Shown: positions 8,954-15,908 of the stretch, in pieces
Position numbering within the stretch: the stretch's first letter is position 1
How the letters are laid out: the number at the start of each line of letters is the position of its first letter
Source: JAIVGV01 sp035295985
GTDB taxonomy: Bacteria; Acidobacteriota; Blastocatellia; Pyrinomonadales; Pyrinomonadaceae
Assembly (NCBI GenBank): GCA_035295985.1
Contig: DATHBT010000203.1
Span: 1 to 24,934 of the forward strand
Length of the DNA stretch: 24,934 nucleotides
Direction: 5' to 3'
Notes under the pieces: model-generated
The model's database searches: none
The model's input: the letters and a program-made list of their open reading frames with translations, nothing else
Told to the model about the DNA's origin: nothing
Translations under genes and position numbers: made by a program

Positions 8954-8981
8954 TTGCAACAATAGTTTTTTTCGTTATTAT
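8954..8981 (+). promoter_or_regulatory. Candidate hybrid promoter for the protease passenger, built across the insertion junction
   Basis: TTGCAA (8954-8959), 16-nt spacer, TATTAT (8976-8981). The -35 lies in host DNA upstream of recA, while the -10 lies inside the left inverted repeat of the element (8973-9001). If used, the cargo gene depends on where the element lands. The -35 matches consensus at four of six positions and the -10 at five of six. Confidence 0.4.
8965..8972. repeat. Target-site duplication, left copy
   Basis: GTTTTTTT immediately left of the element's left inverted repeat. An identical 8-mer stands at 11113-11120 directly after the right inverted repeat. Eight base pairs is the duplication length known for the IS1595 family. 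Confidence 0.85.
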
Positions 8982-9001
8982 CCCTTTACGGTAGGTAAAG
9001 A
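8973..9001 (+). repeat. Left terminal inverted repeat (IRL)
   Basis: Reads CGTTATTATCCCTTTACGGT and on to 9001. Compared with the inward reading of the right end it differs at positions 1, 4, 15, 18 and 26 of 29. The passenger gene's GTG start codon begins at the very next base. Confidence 0.88.
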
Positions 9002-10171
9002 GTGAAAATGAATGATAACATAAATCCGGGCGGAGAGTTGTACTGTGACACTCGTTTCTTTGGTATCGAGCGGTGGTATTATGGCCGCCCGAAGGACGCC
9101 GACTTGCGAATACCGGACGACATTTTAAAGAGCGTTTGCTTTCTCTTGGTGAGGCCGACCAACGAGCGCGGCCAAGAGTACGATCACTACATCGGCACTG
9201 CATTCTTCGTCATAATAGACCGTACGATTGACAATACGCCTTATTCCTCAACCCCTAGCCTCGCGCCCGTACGTTTCGCCTACCTTGTGACCGCCAGACA
9301 CGTCATCGATAACTATAAGAAAGCCGGATACACTCAATTTTACGTGCGGCTTAACACGAATGATAAAGACTCAAAGGTGATCCCGATACCTGACGAGTGG
9401 GAATATCCAGACGACAAGGCGGCGGATGTAGCCGTCCTGCCGTTCCTGCCCGATAGCCGGGTCTTTGAACTTTATGCCATCCCGACGATTTTATTCATCG
9501 GCCCGCACACCATATCTCACCCTTCGCTTGAGATCGGCGTCGGCGACGAGTTGTTTATCGTCGGCCTATTCAGCAGGCGGTATGGATACCGCAGGAATAT
9601 TCCCATCGTTCGCGCCGGCATCATTTCCGCGATGCCCGACGAGCCTTTAGTTCAAGAGACGGAAGAGGACGAGGAAGGCGAGGAAGAGCCGTACCTATAC
9701 TACGACGCATATCTCGCGGAGATTAAATCCATCAGCGGGTTAAGCGGCTCTCCGGTCTTTATCCTATTCCCGCCGGGCAGGTTGGCGGTCGATCCTCTCC
9801 GGCCCGGCTTAAGCCTTGAAGACCGCTGGATATTCATGCTGCTCGGTCTGGTTCGCGGCCATTGGAGCGTTGACCAAGTAAAGACGGCAGGCGACTCCGA
9901 ACCGGGTGAGGTAGAGTCTTTTAATACCGGCATCGCCGAAGTGACGCCGATTGAAGAGGCTAGTAAGGTTATCTTCGGGAGGAAACTTGTGGAAAAGAGG
10001 AAAGAACAACAAGGGGAATACCGGAGGAAGCACGCGCCAACACAGGACGCCGTACCGCCGCCGGAAAGACCTTTAGAGCCGGGCGTCACGCGCGAGGGCT
10101 TTGAGGAAGCTTTGCGCCGTTCTAGTCGGAAGATACCTTCCGAACCTGAGTCAGGAAAGAGCGAAACATAG
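9002..10171 (+). CDS. Trypsin-like serine protease, transposon passenger gene
   Basis: This 389-residue protein has the chymotrypsin-fold landmarks: YIGTAFFV (first barrel strand), VTARHVID with His100, the Asp motif AADVAVLPF with Asp142, and SGLSGSPVF with nucleophile Ser248. There is no signal peptide or membrane segment, so it should act in the cytoplasm. An acidic loop (about 218-229, EETEEDEEGEEE) precedes the serine motif, and the C-terminal 80 residues are charged and probably disordered. The GTG start at 9002 has AGG six bases upstream; an ATG at 9008 is an alternative. It lies wholly inside the IS1595 element, its start abuts the left inverted repeat, and its last 50 bases are antisense to the transposase end. 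Target is unknown. A role in host conflict or element maintenance is speculation. Confidence 0.85.
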   Translation: MKMNDNINPGGELYCDTRFFGIERWYYGRPKDADLRIPDDILKSVCFLLVRPTNERGQEYDHYIGTAFFVIIDRTIDNTPYSSTPSLAPVRFAYLVTARHVIDNYKKAGYTQFYVRLNTNDKDSKVIPIPDEWEYPDDKAADVAVLPFLPDSRVFELYAIPTILFIGPHTISHPSLEIGVGDELFIVGLFSRRYGYRRNIPIVRAGIISAMPDEPLVQETEEDEEGEEEPYLYYDAYLAEIKSISGLSGSPVFILFPPGRLAVDPLRPGLSLEDRWIFMLLGLVRGHWSVDQVKTAGDSEPGEVESFNTGIAEVTPIEEASKVIFGRKLVEKRKEQQGEYRRKHAPTQDAVPPPERPLEPGVTREGFEEALRRSSRKIPSEPESGKSET

Positions 10172-11042
10172 GCGTCTCGTCAAAGCGGCGGTTGTAGCGG
10201 AACGAGAACTCGTCCAAGTAGTTCTGCAAATACTTCGGGCTGACGCCGTGATAGACGCCACGGATGCCGCCCTTGACCAGCGACCAGAATCCTTCGACCG
10301 AGTTGGTGTGCGTGTCGCCCTGCGCCCAAATCTTAGCCTTATGCTGAATCGTGTGGTGCGTGTAGTTGTTGCGGGAGACCGGCCAGTAGCCGTTCCACTC
10401 GTCGGTGTAAACGGTGGACTCCTCGCGCACGTTCTCGCGCACGAAGGGCATCAGCGTCCGGCCCTTCCTTTCCGGCACGACGCGGGCGATGACCTTGCCG
10501 CCGCGCTCCACCGCACCCGCGACCGTAATCTTGTTGTCGTTGGGGACGCGCCCGCGCTTCTCGCCGCGCCGGGGGTGACGGTAGCGACCGCCGACGAAGG
10601 TCTCGTCAATCTCCACCTTGCCCGAAAGCGGGTCAACATCTTCGGCCAGCATCTTGCGAATCTGATTAAACATCCGCCACGCCGTCTTGTAGGTAACGCC
10701 CGTCTCGCGCTGAATCTGCTTCGCGGAGATGCCGCAACGGGTCGAAGCCATGAGGTAAATGGCGTAGAACCAGATGGTCAGCGGTGTAGAGGACTTGTGA
10801 TAGATGGTGTCGGCGGTAGGGTGGACGTGATGCCCGCAGTAGTCGCAGGAATAAGACTTGCGCGAGGCTACCTTGTGATGCTTCGTGACGCGGTCGCACG
10901 TCTGGCAATGGATGCCGTTCGGGTAGAGGTAGTTCTTAAGCCACTCAAGACACGCATCGTCGTTCGGGAACTCCGCTTGGAAGTCCTTGATCGTGTACTT
11001 CTGCATCTTCGGGGCTTTGAGCTTGGCGGCTGTGGTTTTCAT
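10122..11042 (-). CDS. IS1595-family (ISXO2-like) DDE transposase
   Basis: A 306-residue, apparently intact transposase. The N-terminal zinc ribbon has cysteines 46, 49, 66 and 69 (CQTC and CDYC), followed by a helix-turn-helix-like segment (ISAKQIQRETGVTYKTAWRM). The ISXO2-like catalytic domain has Asp146 (EIDETFVGG), Asp214 (VYTDEWNGY) and Glu250 in THTNSVEGFWSLVKG, with Asn247 nearby. The ATG at 11042 is preceded by GAGAGGAA at good spacing. A strong promoter sits in and beside the right inverted repeat. No frameshift or stop is seen. Its 3' end overlaps the passenger protease gene tail to tail. Confidence 0.96.
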   Translation of the reverse strand: MKTTAAKLKAPKMQKYTIKDFQAEFPNDDACLEWLKNYLYPNGIHCQTCDRVTKHHKVASRKSYSCDYCGHHVHPTADTIYHKSSTPLTIWFYAIYLMASTRCGISAKQIQRETGVTYKTAWRMFNQIRKMLAEDVDPLSGKVEIDETFVGGRYRHPRRGEKRGRVPNDNKITVAGAVERGGKVIARVVPERKGRTLMPFVRENVREESTVYTDEWNGYWPVSRNNYTHHTIQHKAKIWAQGDTHTNSVEGFWSLVKGGIRGVYHGVSPKYLQNYLDEFSFRYNRRFDETPMFRSFLTQVRKVSSD

Positions 11043-11071
11043 CGGCTTTATTCCTCTCCCAAACAGGCAGA

Positions 11072-11100
11072 AGTATAGCCGATTCTATACCTACAGTCAA
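11072..11100 (-). promoter_or_regulatory. Transposase promoter embedded in the right end
   Basis: Minus strand TTGACT (11100-11095), 17-nt spacer, TATACT (11077-11072). The -35 hexamer lies within the right terminal inverted repeat, so transposase bound at the end could repress its own gene. The equivalent left-end sequence, TTTACG, has lost this hexamer. Confidence 0.8.
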
Positions 11101-11112
11101 GGGATAATTACC
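11084..11112 (-). repeat. Right terminal inverted repeat (IRR)
   Basis: Read inward on the minus strand it begins GGTAATTATCCCTTGACTGT and matches the left end at 24 of 29 positions. Confidence 0.88.
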
Positions 11113-11120
11113 GTTTTTTT
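11113..11120. repeat. Target-site duplication, right copy
   Basis: GTTTTTTT immediately after the right inverted repeat, identical to 8965-8972. Confidence 0.85.
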
Positions 11121-11521
11121 CGCGAAATTGCGTGAGGCGAAAGCCCCCGCCCCGCGAGTCAACGAAGAACCCGTTCGACTGGTGGGGCAAGCGCCGGGCC
11201 AATATACGCCAACCCCGGCGGCAAGTCGAGCGGATTAGATTACGCGGGGGCGGCTCCCCGTTTGCCGGCGGGGTGAGTGCTTCAGGCGGCCCGCCCCGCG
11301 GTAAAAAGAACGGTCGTGAACTCGTGATCCGAGACTAGAATCGAAGGGTTCGCTCAGCAAACCTTGGACTCTAAACCAGAGGAGGAGTATGATTCGGGCG
11401 CGTACCTCCCCCTGAGTGTACTGCTTGGAACGCGACGCAGCCGGCCCGGCAGCGGCGGCGGCAAATAGCGGGATCGTTTTCCCATCCCCGCGATTGTTCA
11501 ATAACCATCGCCAAGGCGCGG
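11121..11521. other. Intergenic region before the hybrid histidine kinase, with a weak promoter candidate
   Basis: This is the old recA/kinase intergenic region, cut from recA by the insertion. I see no protein gene of ordinary size. TTGGAC (11364-11369), 18 nt, TATGAT (11388-11393) is a possible promoter for the kinase. The same bases form AGGAGGAGT followed by ATG at 11389 and a stop eight codons later, so they could instead be a tiny leader ORF. The two readings exclude each other in practice. Confidence 0.4.
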
Positions 11522-14038
11522 GTGGGGCGAAGATGTCGCTCCCGACGCGAGACGAGTTTCGGGGGTTCTGTGAGCAAAGTATTAGAAGGCGGCGTGCCCG
11601 TCCACGACCTCTTCCGCCACAACGCCATCGCGCTCGCCGACGCGGAACTCGCGCCGCGCTCCTGCTGGAGCGACGCGGGCGACGGCGAACACTTCGTCCA
11701 GTTCTACGACACGGACGACTTCCTCCTGAACTCCCTGTGTGGCTTCGTCCGCTCCGGCCTCGAAGCGGGCGACGCCTGCGTCGTCGTGGCGACCAAATCG
11801 CACCGCGATGCCCTCGACGAGGGCCTGCGCGCGTGCGGCTTTGACGTTGCCGCGCCGAAAGCGAGCGGCCAGTTCATCGCGCTCGACGCGTCCGAGACTT
11901 TGTCGGAGTTCATGGCCGGTGGTCAGCCGGAGCCTGTGCGCTTCGCAGAGGTGATCGGCGGCATCCTCGCGCACGCGGCCCGTGACGGGCGGCGCGTGCG
12001 GGTCTTCGGGGAGATGGTCGATCTGCTCTGGGCGGAGCAGAATCACGGCGCGGCCATCAGCTTGGAAAGGCTCTGGAACGATCTGCAACAGACACGCCCG
12101 TTCCAACTCTTCTGCGCCTACCCGGCGAACAGGTTCGGCGGCGACGCGCTCGCCGCGCCCCTCCTGGACGTGTGCTCCTCGCACTCGCGCGTCATCCCCG
12201 CCGAGAGCTACGCCGCGCTCGACAGCGCGGACGCGCGCCTGCGCGCGATCATCGAGTTGCAGCAGAAGGCCGCGTCGCTCGAAGCCGTCAAAGATGAGCT
12301 TGAGACGCAGGTCGAAGACCTGCGCCGGCTGCACGAGATGAGCGTCGGCCTGACGGGCACGCTCGAAGTCGAAGCCGTGCTGCGCGAGGTCTTGCGCTCG
12401 GCGCTGGCCGTGCAGGGCACGGACATGGGCCTGCTCTCGCTGTACGAGCCGGACGCCGACGGGCTGAGCGTGGAGGCGCACAGCGGCTTCGGCGAGGAGT
12501 TTCTAAAAGAGATCGCGTTGGTTCCGCGCGGCGCGGGAGCGTGCGGCACGTGCTACGAGCAGCGGCGGCGCGTCGTGGTCGAGGACGTTGAGACCGATCC
12601 GCTCTTCGCGCCGTACCGCGAGGCGGCACGCGCGGCGGGCTTCCGCGCCGTCCACAGCACGCCGCTCGTCACGCGCGCGGGCAACATCATCGGCGTCCTC
12701 TCCGTCCACTTCTCCCGCCCGCACCGGCCCTCGGATCGCGAGACGCGCCTGATCGACCTCTACGCGCGCATGGCCGCCGACATCATCGAGAACGCGCGGC
12801 TGCACCGGCGCGTGCAGGAGGAGCTTGCCGAGCGCGCTCGCGCGCTAGCGAGCGAGCAGGCCGCGCGCGCCGAGGCCGAGGCCGCCAACCGGATGAAGGA
12901 CGAGTTTCTGGCGACCGTCTCGCACGAGCTGCGCACGCCCCTGAACGCGATCATCGGCTGGTCGCACATGCTCCGCAGCGAAAGCTTCGACGAGGCCACG
13001 GTCTCGCGCGCGCTCGCGACCATCGAGCGCAACGCGCACTCGCAGGCGCAGCTCATAGAAGACATCCTGGACGTGTCGCGCGTCGTCGCGGGCAAGCTGC
13101 GGCTCAACGTCGGCCCGGTCGATCTGGCCTCGGTCATCAACGCGGCCGTCGATTCCGTGCAGCTCGCGGCCGACACCAAAGGCATCCGGCTGGGCGTGGC
13201 GCTCGACCCTTCGGCACGCCACGTCTCCGGCGACGCGGGCCGCCTGCAACAGGTCGTCTGGAATCTGCTGTCGAACGCGATAAAGTTCACGCCCGAAGGC
13301 GGGCGCGTCGAGGTGCGGCTCGGGCGCGACGGCCGCGACGTGCAGATCAAAGTGAGCGACACGGGGCAGGGCGTCGCGCCTGAGTTTCTGCCGCACGTCT
13401 TCGACCGCTTCCGGCAGGCCGACGGCACGAGCACGCGCCGCCACGGCGGCCTCGGCCTCGGGCTGTCAATCGTGCGCCACCTCGTCGAGCTTCACGGCGG
13501 CACGGTCACGGCCGACAGCCCCGGCGCGGGACTCGGCGCGTCATTCATTATTACGCTTCCGCCCGCCCCCTCGTCGGCCCGCGGCAGGCGCGGCATCGCT
13601 GCCGCGCTGCCCGGCGAGGAAGCGGGCGCGCGACACGCCCCGCTCACCACGCTCGAAGGCGTGCGTGTGCTGCTGGTGGACGACGACCGCGACACGCTCG
13701 GCATGCTCGCCGCCGTGCTGACCGCTTGCCGGGCCACCGTCCAGACCGCCTCCTCGGCCGACGACGCGCTCGAAGCCCTGCGCTGGTTCAAGCCCGACGT
13801 TCTCGTCTCCGACTTGGCGATGCCCGGCGAAGACGGCTACTCGCTCATCGGAAGACTCAGGTCGCTTGATGCCGAAGCGGGCGGGAAGATTCCGGCCGTC
13901 GCCCTGACCGCCTACGTCAGGGTCAAGGATCGCACCCGCGCGCTGTCGGCCGGCTTCAACATGTTTGTCCCGAAGCCCGTCGAGCCGAACGAGCTGATCG
14001 CGGCCGTCGCCAACCTGGCCGAATCCGCTGCCAACTGA
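11522..14038 (+). CDS. Hybrid sensor histidine kinase: MEDS-GAF-HisKA-HATPase-REC
   Basis: A cytoplasmic, 838-residue hybrid kinase without membrane segments. Residues about 50-210 form a MEDS/DcmR-type sensory domain (HFVQFYDTDDFLLNSLCGFV). A short coiled coil and a GAF domain (about 270-425) follow, then HisKA with the phosphoacceptor His468 in VSHELRTPLN, and HATPase with N box NLLSNAIKF, DTGQGV, and GGLGLGLSIV. The C-terminal receiver (about 713-835) has the acidic cluster VDDD, phosphoacceptor Asp764 in VSDLAMPGEDG, and the conserved Lys in FVPKPVEP. Start is uncertain: GTG at 11522 has AAGG five bases upstream, while GTG at 11570 (VSKVLEGG) follows a run of five G. MEDS domains are linked to small-molecule sensing in a few regulators; the signal here is unknown. 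It converges with a diguanylate cyclase 34 bp away, suggesting related signalling but not co-transcription. Confidence 0.92.
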   Translation: MGRRCRSRRETSFGGSVSKVLEGGVPVHDLFRHNAIALADAELAPRSCWSDAGDGEHFVQFYDTDDFLLNSLCGFVRSGLEAGDACVVVATKSHRDALDEGLRACGFDVAAPKASGQFIALDASETLSEFMAGGQPEPVRFAEVIGGILAHAARDGRRVRVFGEMVDLLWAEQNHGAAISLERLWNDLQQTRPFQLFCAYPANRFGGDALAAPLLDVCSSHSRVIPAESYAALDSADARLRAIIELQQKAASLEAVKDELETQVEDLRRLHEMSVGLTGTLEVEAVLREVLRSALAVQGTDMGLLSLYEPDADGLSVEAHSGFGEEFLKEIALVPRGAGACGTCYEQRRRVVVEDVETDPLFAPYREAARAAGFRAVHSTPLVTRAGNIIGVLSVHFSRPHRPSDRETRLIDLYARMAADIIENARLHRRVQEELAERARALASEQAARAEAEAANRMKDEFLATVSHELRTPLNAIIGWSHMLRSESFDEATVSRALATIERNAHSQAQLIEDILDVSRVVAGKLRLNVGPVDLASVINAAVDSVQLAADTKGIRLGVALDPSARHVSGDAGRLQQVVWNLLSNAIKFTPEGGRVEVRLGRDGRDVQIKVSDTGQGVAPEFLPHVFDRFRQADGTSTRRHGGLGLGLSIVRHLVELHGGTVTADSPGAGLGASFIITLPPAPSSARGRRGIAAALPGEEAGARHAPLTTLEGVRVLLVDDDRDTLGMLAAVLTACRATVQTASSADDALEALRWFKPDVLVSDLAMPGEDGYSLIGRLRSLDAEAGGKIPAVALTAYVRVKDRTRALSAGFNMFVPKPVEPNELIAAVANLAESAAN

Positions 14039-14072
14039 TCTCCGCACAAAAACTTCCCCGAAATTTAAGCCT

Positions 14073-15005
14073 TCAGGACTGCGCCAGCGGCGGCGCGAGG
14101 ACGCTGCGGTCGCGGCCCTGCGACTTGGCGCGGTAGAGCGCGGCGTCGGCCGCGACGTAGAGGTCGCGCTCGCCGTCGGCCTGCGCCGGGCAGGCGGCGA
14201 CGCCGACGCTGATCGTGACCGTCCCGATCCCTTCGAGCGGCGCGGCCGACACGGACAGGCGCAGGCGCTCGGCGGCGGCGACGGCGCTCGCCTCGTCCGC
14301 GCCCGCGAGCAGCAGCGCGAACTCCTCGCCGCCGAGGCGGGCGGCCGTATCGTTGTCGCGCGAGTGCTCGCGCAGCACGCCCGCGACGTGGCGGATGACG
14401 GTGTCGCCGGCCGAGTGGCCGTGCGCGTCGTTGATCTTTTTCAGGAAGTCTATGTCGGCGAGCAGCAGGGCGCAGGGCGCGCGGTAGCGCCGCCAGCGTT
14501 CCAGCTCGCGCCCGATAGCGGCGCGGAAGCGGCGGCGGTTGGCGAGGCCGGTCAGGTAGTCGCGGTCGGCCTCGGCCCGCAGGCGGTCTATCGTCAGCCC
14601 CATTTCGACGAGTTGCGCCACGCGCGCGATGAGAAGCGCCGTATCGGCCGGCATCTGGAAATAGTCGAACGCCCCGGCTTCGACGGCAGACAGTCTGGCT
14701 TTGATCGTTGACGGCCCGCCGCCGACGAGCACGAGCGGCACGCGCTCGGGCGACTGGGCGAGGGAGCGCGCCAGCTCCGCGGCCGTGACGCCGCGCAGGT
14801 TCGCGTCGGCGACGACGACGTGCGGGCGCGTGCGCCTGACCCCGACGATGGCGGCCACGCCGCCGGCCACGCCGACGACGGAGAGGCCCGCGCGCTCAAA
14901 CGCCCCGCGCTGCGCCGCCAGCGCCGCCTCGTCCGCCACGAGCAGCACGCGGCCCTGATCGCGTCCGCTCTTCTGCGTGTCGGTTGCGCGCGCCGATGCG
15001 CTCAT
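14073..15005 (-). CDS. Diguanylate cyclase with degenerate receiver domain (REC-GGDEF)
   Basis: The 310-residue protein makes cyclic di-GMP from two GTP. Residues about 18-135 are receiver-like: Asp67 in VVVADANL occupies the phosphoacceptor place, but the usual acidic pair is reduced (VADE) and the conserved Lys before the last helix is replaced (YFQMPAD), so phosphorylation control may be lost. The GGDEF domain follows, with DYLTGLANRRRF, ADIDFLKKINDAHGH, active site GGEEF (225-229), and the product-inhibition I-site RDND (216-219) five residues before it, so it should be active and feedback-inhibited. It has a possible promoter of its own at 15104-15134. Confidence 0.93.
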   Translation of the reverse strand: MSASARATDTQKSGRDQGRVLLVADEAALAAQRGAFERAGLSVVGVAGGVAAIVGVRRTRPHVVVADANLRGVTAAELARSLAQSPERVPLVLVGGGPSTIKARLSAVEAGAFDYFQMPADTALLIARVAQLVEMGLTIDRLRAEADRDYLTGLANRRRFRAAIGRELERWRRYRAPCALLLADIDFLKKINDAHGHSAGDTVIRHVAGVLREHSRDNDTAARLGGEEFALLLAGADEASAVAAAERLRLSVSAAPLEGIGTVTISVGVAACPAQADGERDLYVAADAALYRAKSQGRDRSVLAPPLAQS

Positions 15006-15103
15006 CAGATCACTCGTTTCCGGTGCGGCGGATTAGTTGCGGGCGTCGGCGGGGCAAAACGGCATAACGCGCCCGCGGGTCAGGAGTCTGGTCTTCACCT
15101 CGC

Positions 15104-15134
15104 AGCATAACCCACGCGCTCGGTGCCGCGTCAA
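15104..15134 (-). promoter_or_regulatory. Possible promoter of the diguanylate cyclase
   Basis: Minus strand TTGACG (15134-15129) and TATGCT (15109-15104) with a long 19-nt spacer (or TTATGC at 18). It lies about 100 bp before the gene, in the 206-bp gap after the amidotransferase gene. Confidence 0.45.
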
Positions 15135-15211
15135 GACAATTCCTCCGCGGGCCGCAGAGCGCGGCGTGCGGCCGTAACGGGCGCCAACCGGAAAGCGCGG
15201 CAGCGCGCGAA

Positions 15212-15781
15212 CTAAGCCGGGCGGAGGAAGTTTTCCAGCAACATCTTGCCCTGCTCCGTGAGGATCGACTCGGGGTGAAACTGCACGCCCTCGACCGCCA
15301 GCTCGCGGTGGCGCAGACCCATAATGATTCCGTCCGCCGTCGCGGCCGAGACTTCGAGGCAAGCGGGCAAGGACTCGCGCTCGACGACGAGCGAGTGGTA
15401 GCGGCCGGCTCTGAACGGGCGCGGCAGACCCGCGAAAATCGTCCGGCCGTCGTGCTCGACCTCCGCGGGCTTGCCGTGGACAGGCTCCGGAGCGCGCACT
15501 ACGCGGCCCCCGAAGACCTGCCCGACGGCCTGATGCCCCAAGCACACGCCGAGCAGCGGCACGCGGCCGGCGAATCTCCGCACGACTTCGAGCGTGACGC
15601 CGGCCCCGTCCGGCGTCCCCGGCCCCGGCGAGATGACGATCTTCTTCGGCCTCAACTCCCTCCCGATCTCTCCTGCCGTCACCTCGTCGTTACGCCGCAC
15701 GACGAGCTCAGCCCCCAGCTCGCGCAGGTACTGCACGAGGTTGTAGGTGAAGGAGTCGTAGTTGTCGATGACGAGGAGCAT
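15212..15781 (-). CDS. pabA/trpG: Anthranilate/aminodeoxychorismate synthase glutamine amidotransferase subunit
   Basis: A 189-residue class I glutamine amidotransferase that passes ammonia from glutamine to the chorismate-converting partner subunit (TrpE or PabB). It has the full family length: start MLLVIDNYDSFTYNL, oxyanion segment SPGPGTPDGAG, nucleophile Cys80 in GVCLGHQ, and His169 and Glu171 in VQFHPES complete the triad. The partner gene is not in the window, so tryptophan and folate roles cannot be separated; many bacteria use one copy for both. An intergenic inverted-repeat element lies immediately upstream. Confidence 0.95.
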   Translation of the reverse strand: MLLVIDNYDSFTYNLVQYLRELGAELVVRRNDEVTAGEIGRELRPKKIVISPGPGTPDGAGVTLEVVRRFAGRVPLLGVCLGHQAVGQVFGGRVVRAPEPVHGKPAEVEHDGRTIFAGLPRPFRAGRYHSLVVERESLPACLEVSAATADGIIMGLRHRELAVEGVQFHPESILTEQGKMLLENFLRPA

Positions 15782-15787
15782 GGGAAG

Positions 15788-15902
15788 GCTGTTAGCTGTT
15801 AGCTGTTAGCAAAACCGAAGAGAAGAGAGATATGTCTGCCGCCATTTTCTCAGTTATCTGACTTCGCTGAAAGCTAGCAGCTAATAGCTAACAGCTAACA
15901 GC
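15788..15902. repeat. Intergenic inverted-repeat element, TGTTAGC type
   Basis: The left arm (15788-15810) is three tandem copies of a GCTGTTA unit. The right arm (15880-15902) is its reverse complement with one mismatch over 23 bp. The 69-bp centre is non-coding. It fills the gap between the ankyrin lipoprotein stop (15909) and the amidotransferase start. It has the build of a miniature, possibly non-autonomous, repeat or a long-loop RNA hairpin. Confidence 0.75.
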
Positions 15903-15908
15903 TACTGT

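Larger units (their letters stand above)
8973..11112. mobile_element. Complete IS1595-family element carrying a protease passenger gene (2140 bp)
   Basis: Boundaries are set by the 29-bp terminal inverted repeats (8973-9001 and 11084-11112, 24 of 29 positions matching) and the flanking 8-bp direct repeat GTTTTTTT. Inside are exactly two genes, convergent and overlapping by 50 bp at their 3' ends: a trypsin-like protease (plus) and an ISXO2-like transposase (minus). Base composition is visibly richer in A+T than the flanking chromosome. IS1595-family elements are known to carry passenger genes. The intact repeats, intact transposase and perfect duplication point to a recent insertion. Removing the element would rejoin the recA upstream region at 8972 to the sequence after 11120. 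Confidence 0.92.

Noticed and set aside
10101..11078. 325-codon plus-strand open frame across the transposase
   Set aside because: It is the antisense of the ISXO2-like transposase; composition and lack of motifs mark it as a shadow.
11582..12481. 299-codon minus-strand frame inside the kinase gene
   Set aside because: Opposite to the sensory and GAF domains of the kinase, and without domain signatures.
15150..15173. 7-bp hairpin after the amidotransferase gene as a terminator
   Set aside because: GGCCGCA/TGCGGCC forms a stem but no T tract follows on the minus strand, so there is no support beyond base pairing.
15788..15902. Possible CRISPR array from short repeated units
   Set aside because: The units are contiguous 7-mers in inverted arms, without the regular repeat and spacer lengths of an array; no cas genes are present.
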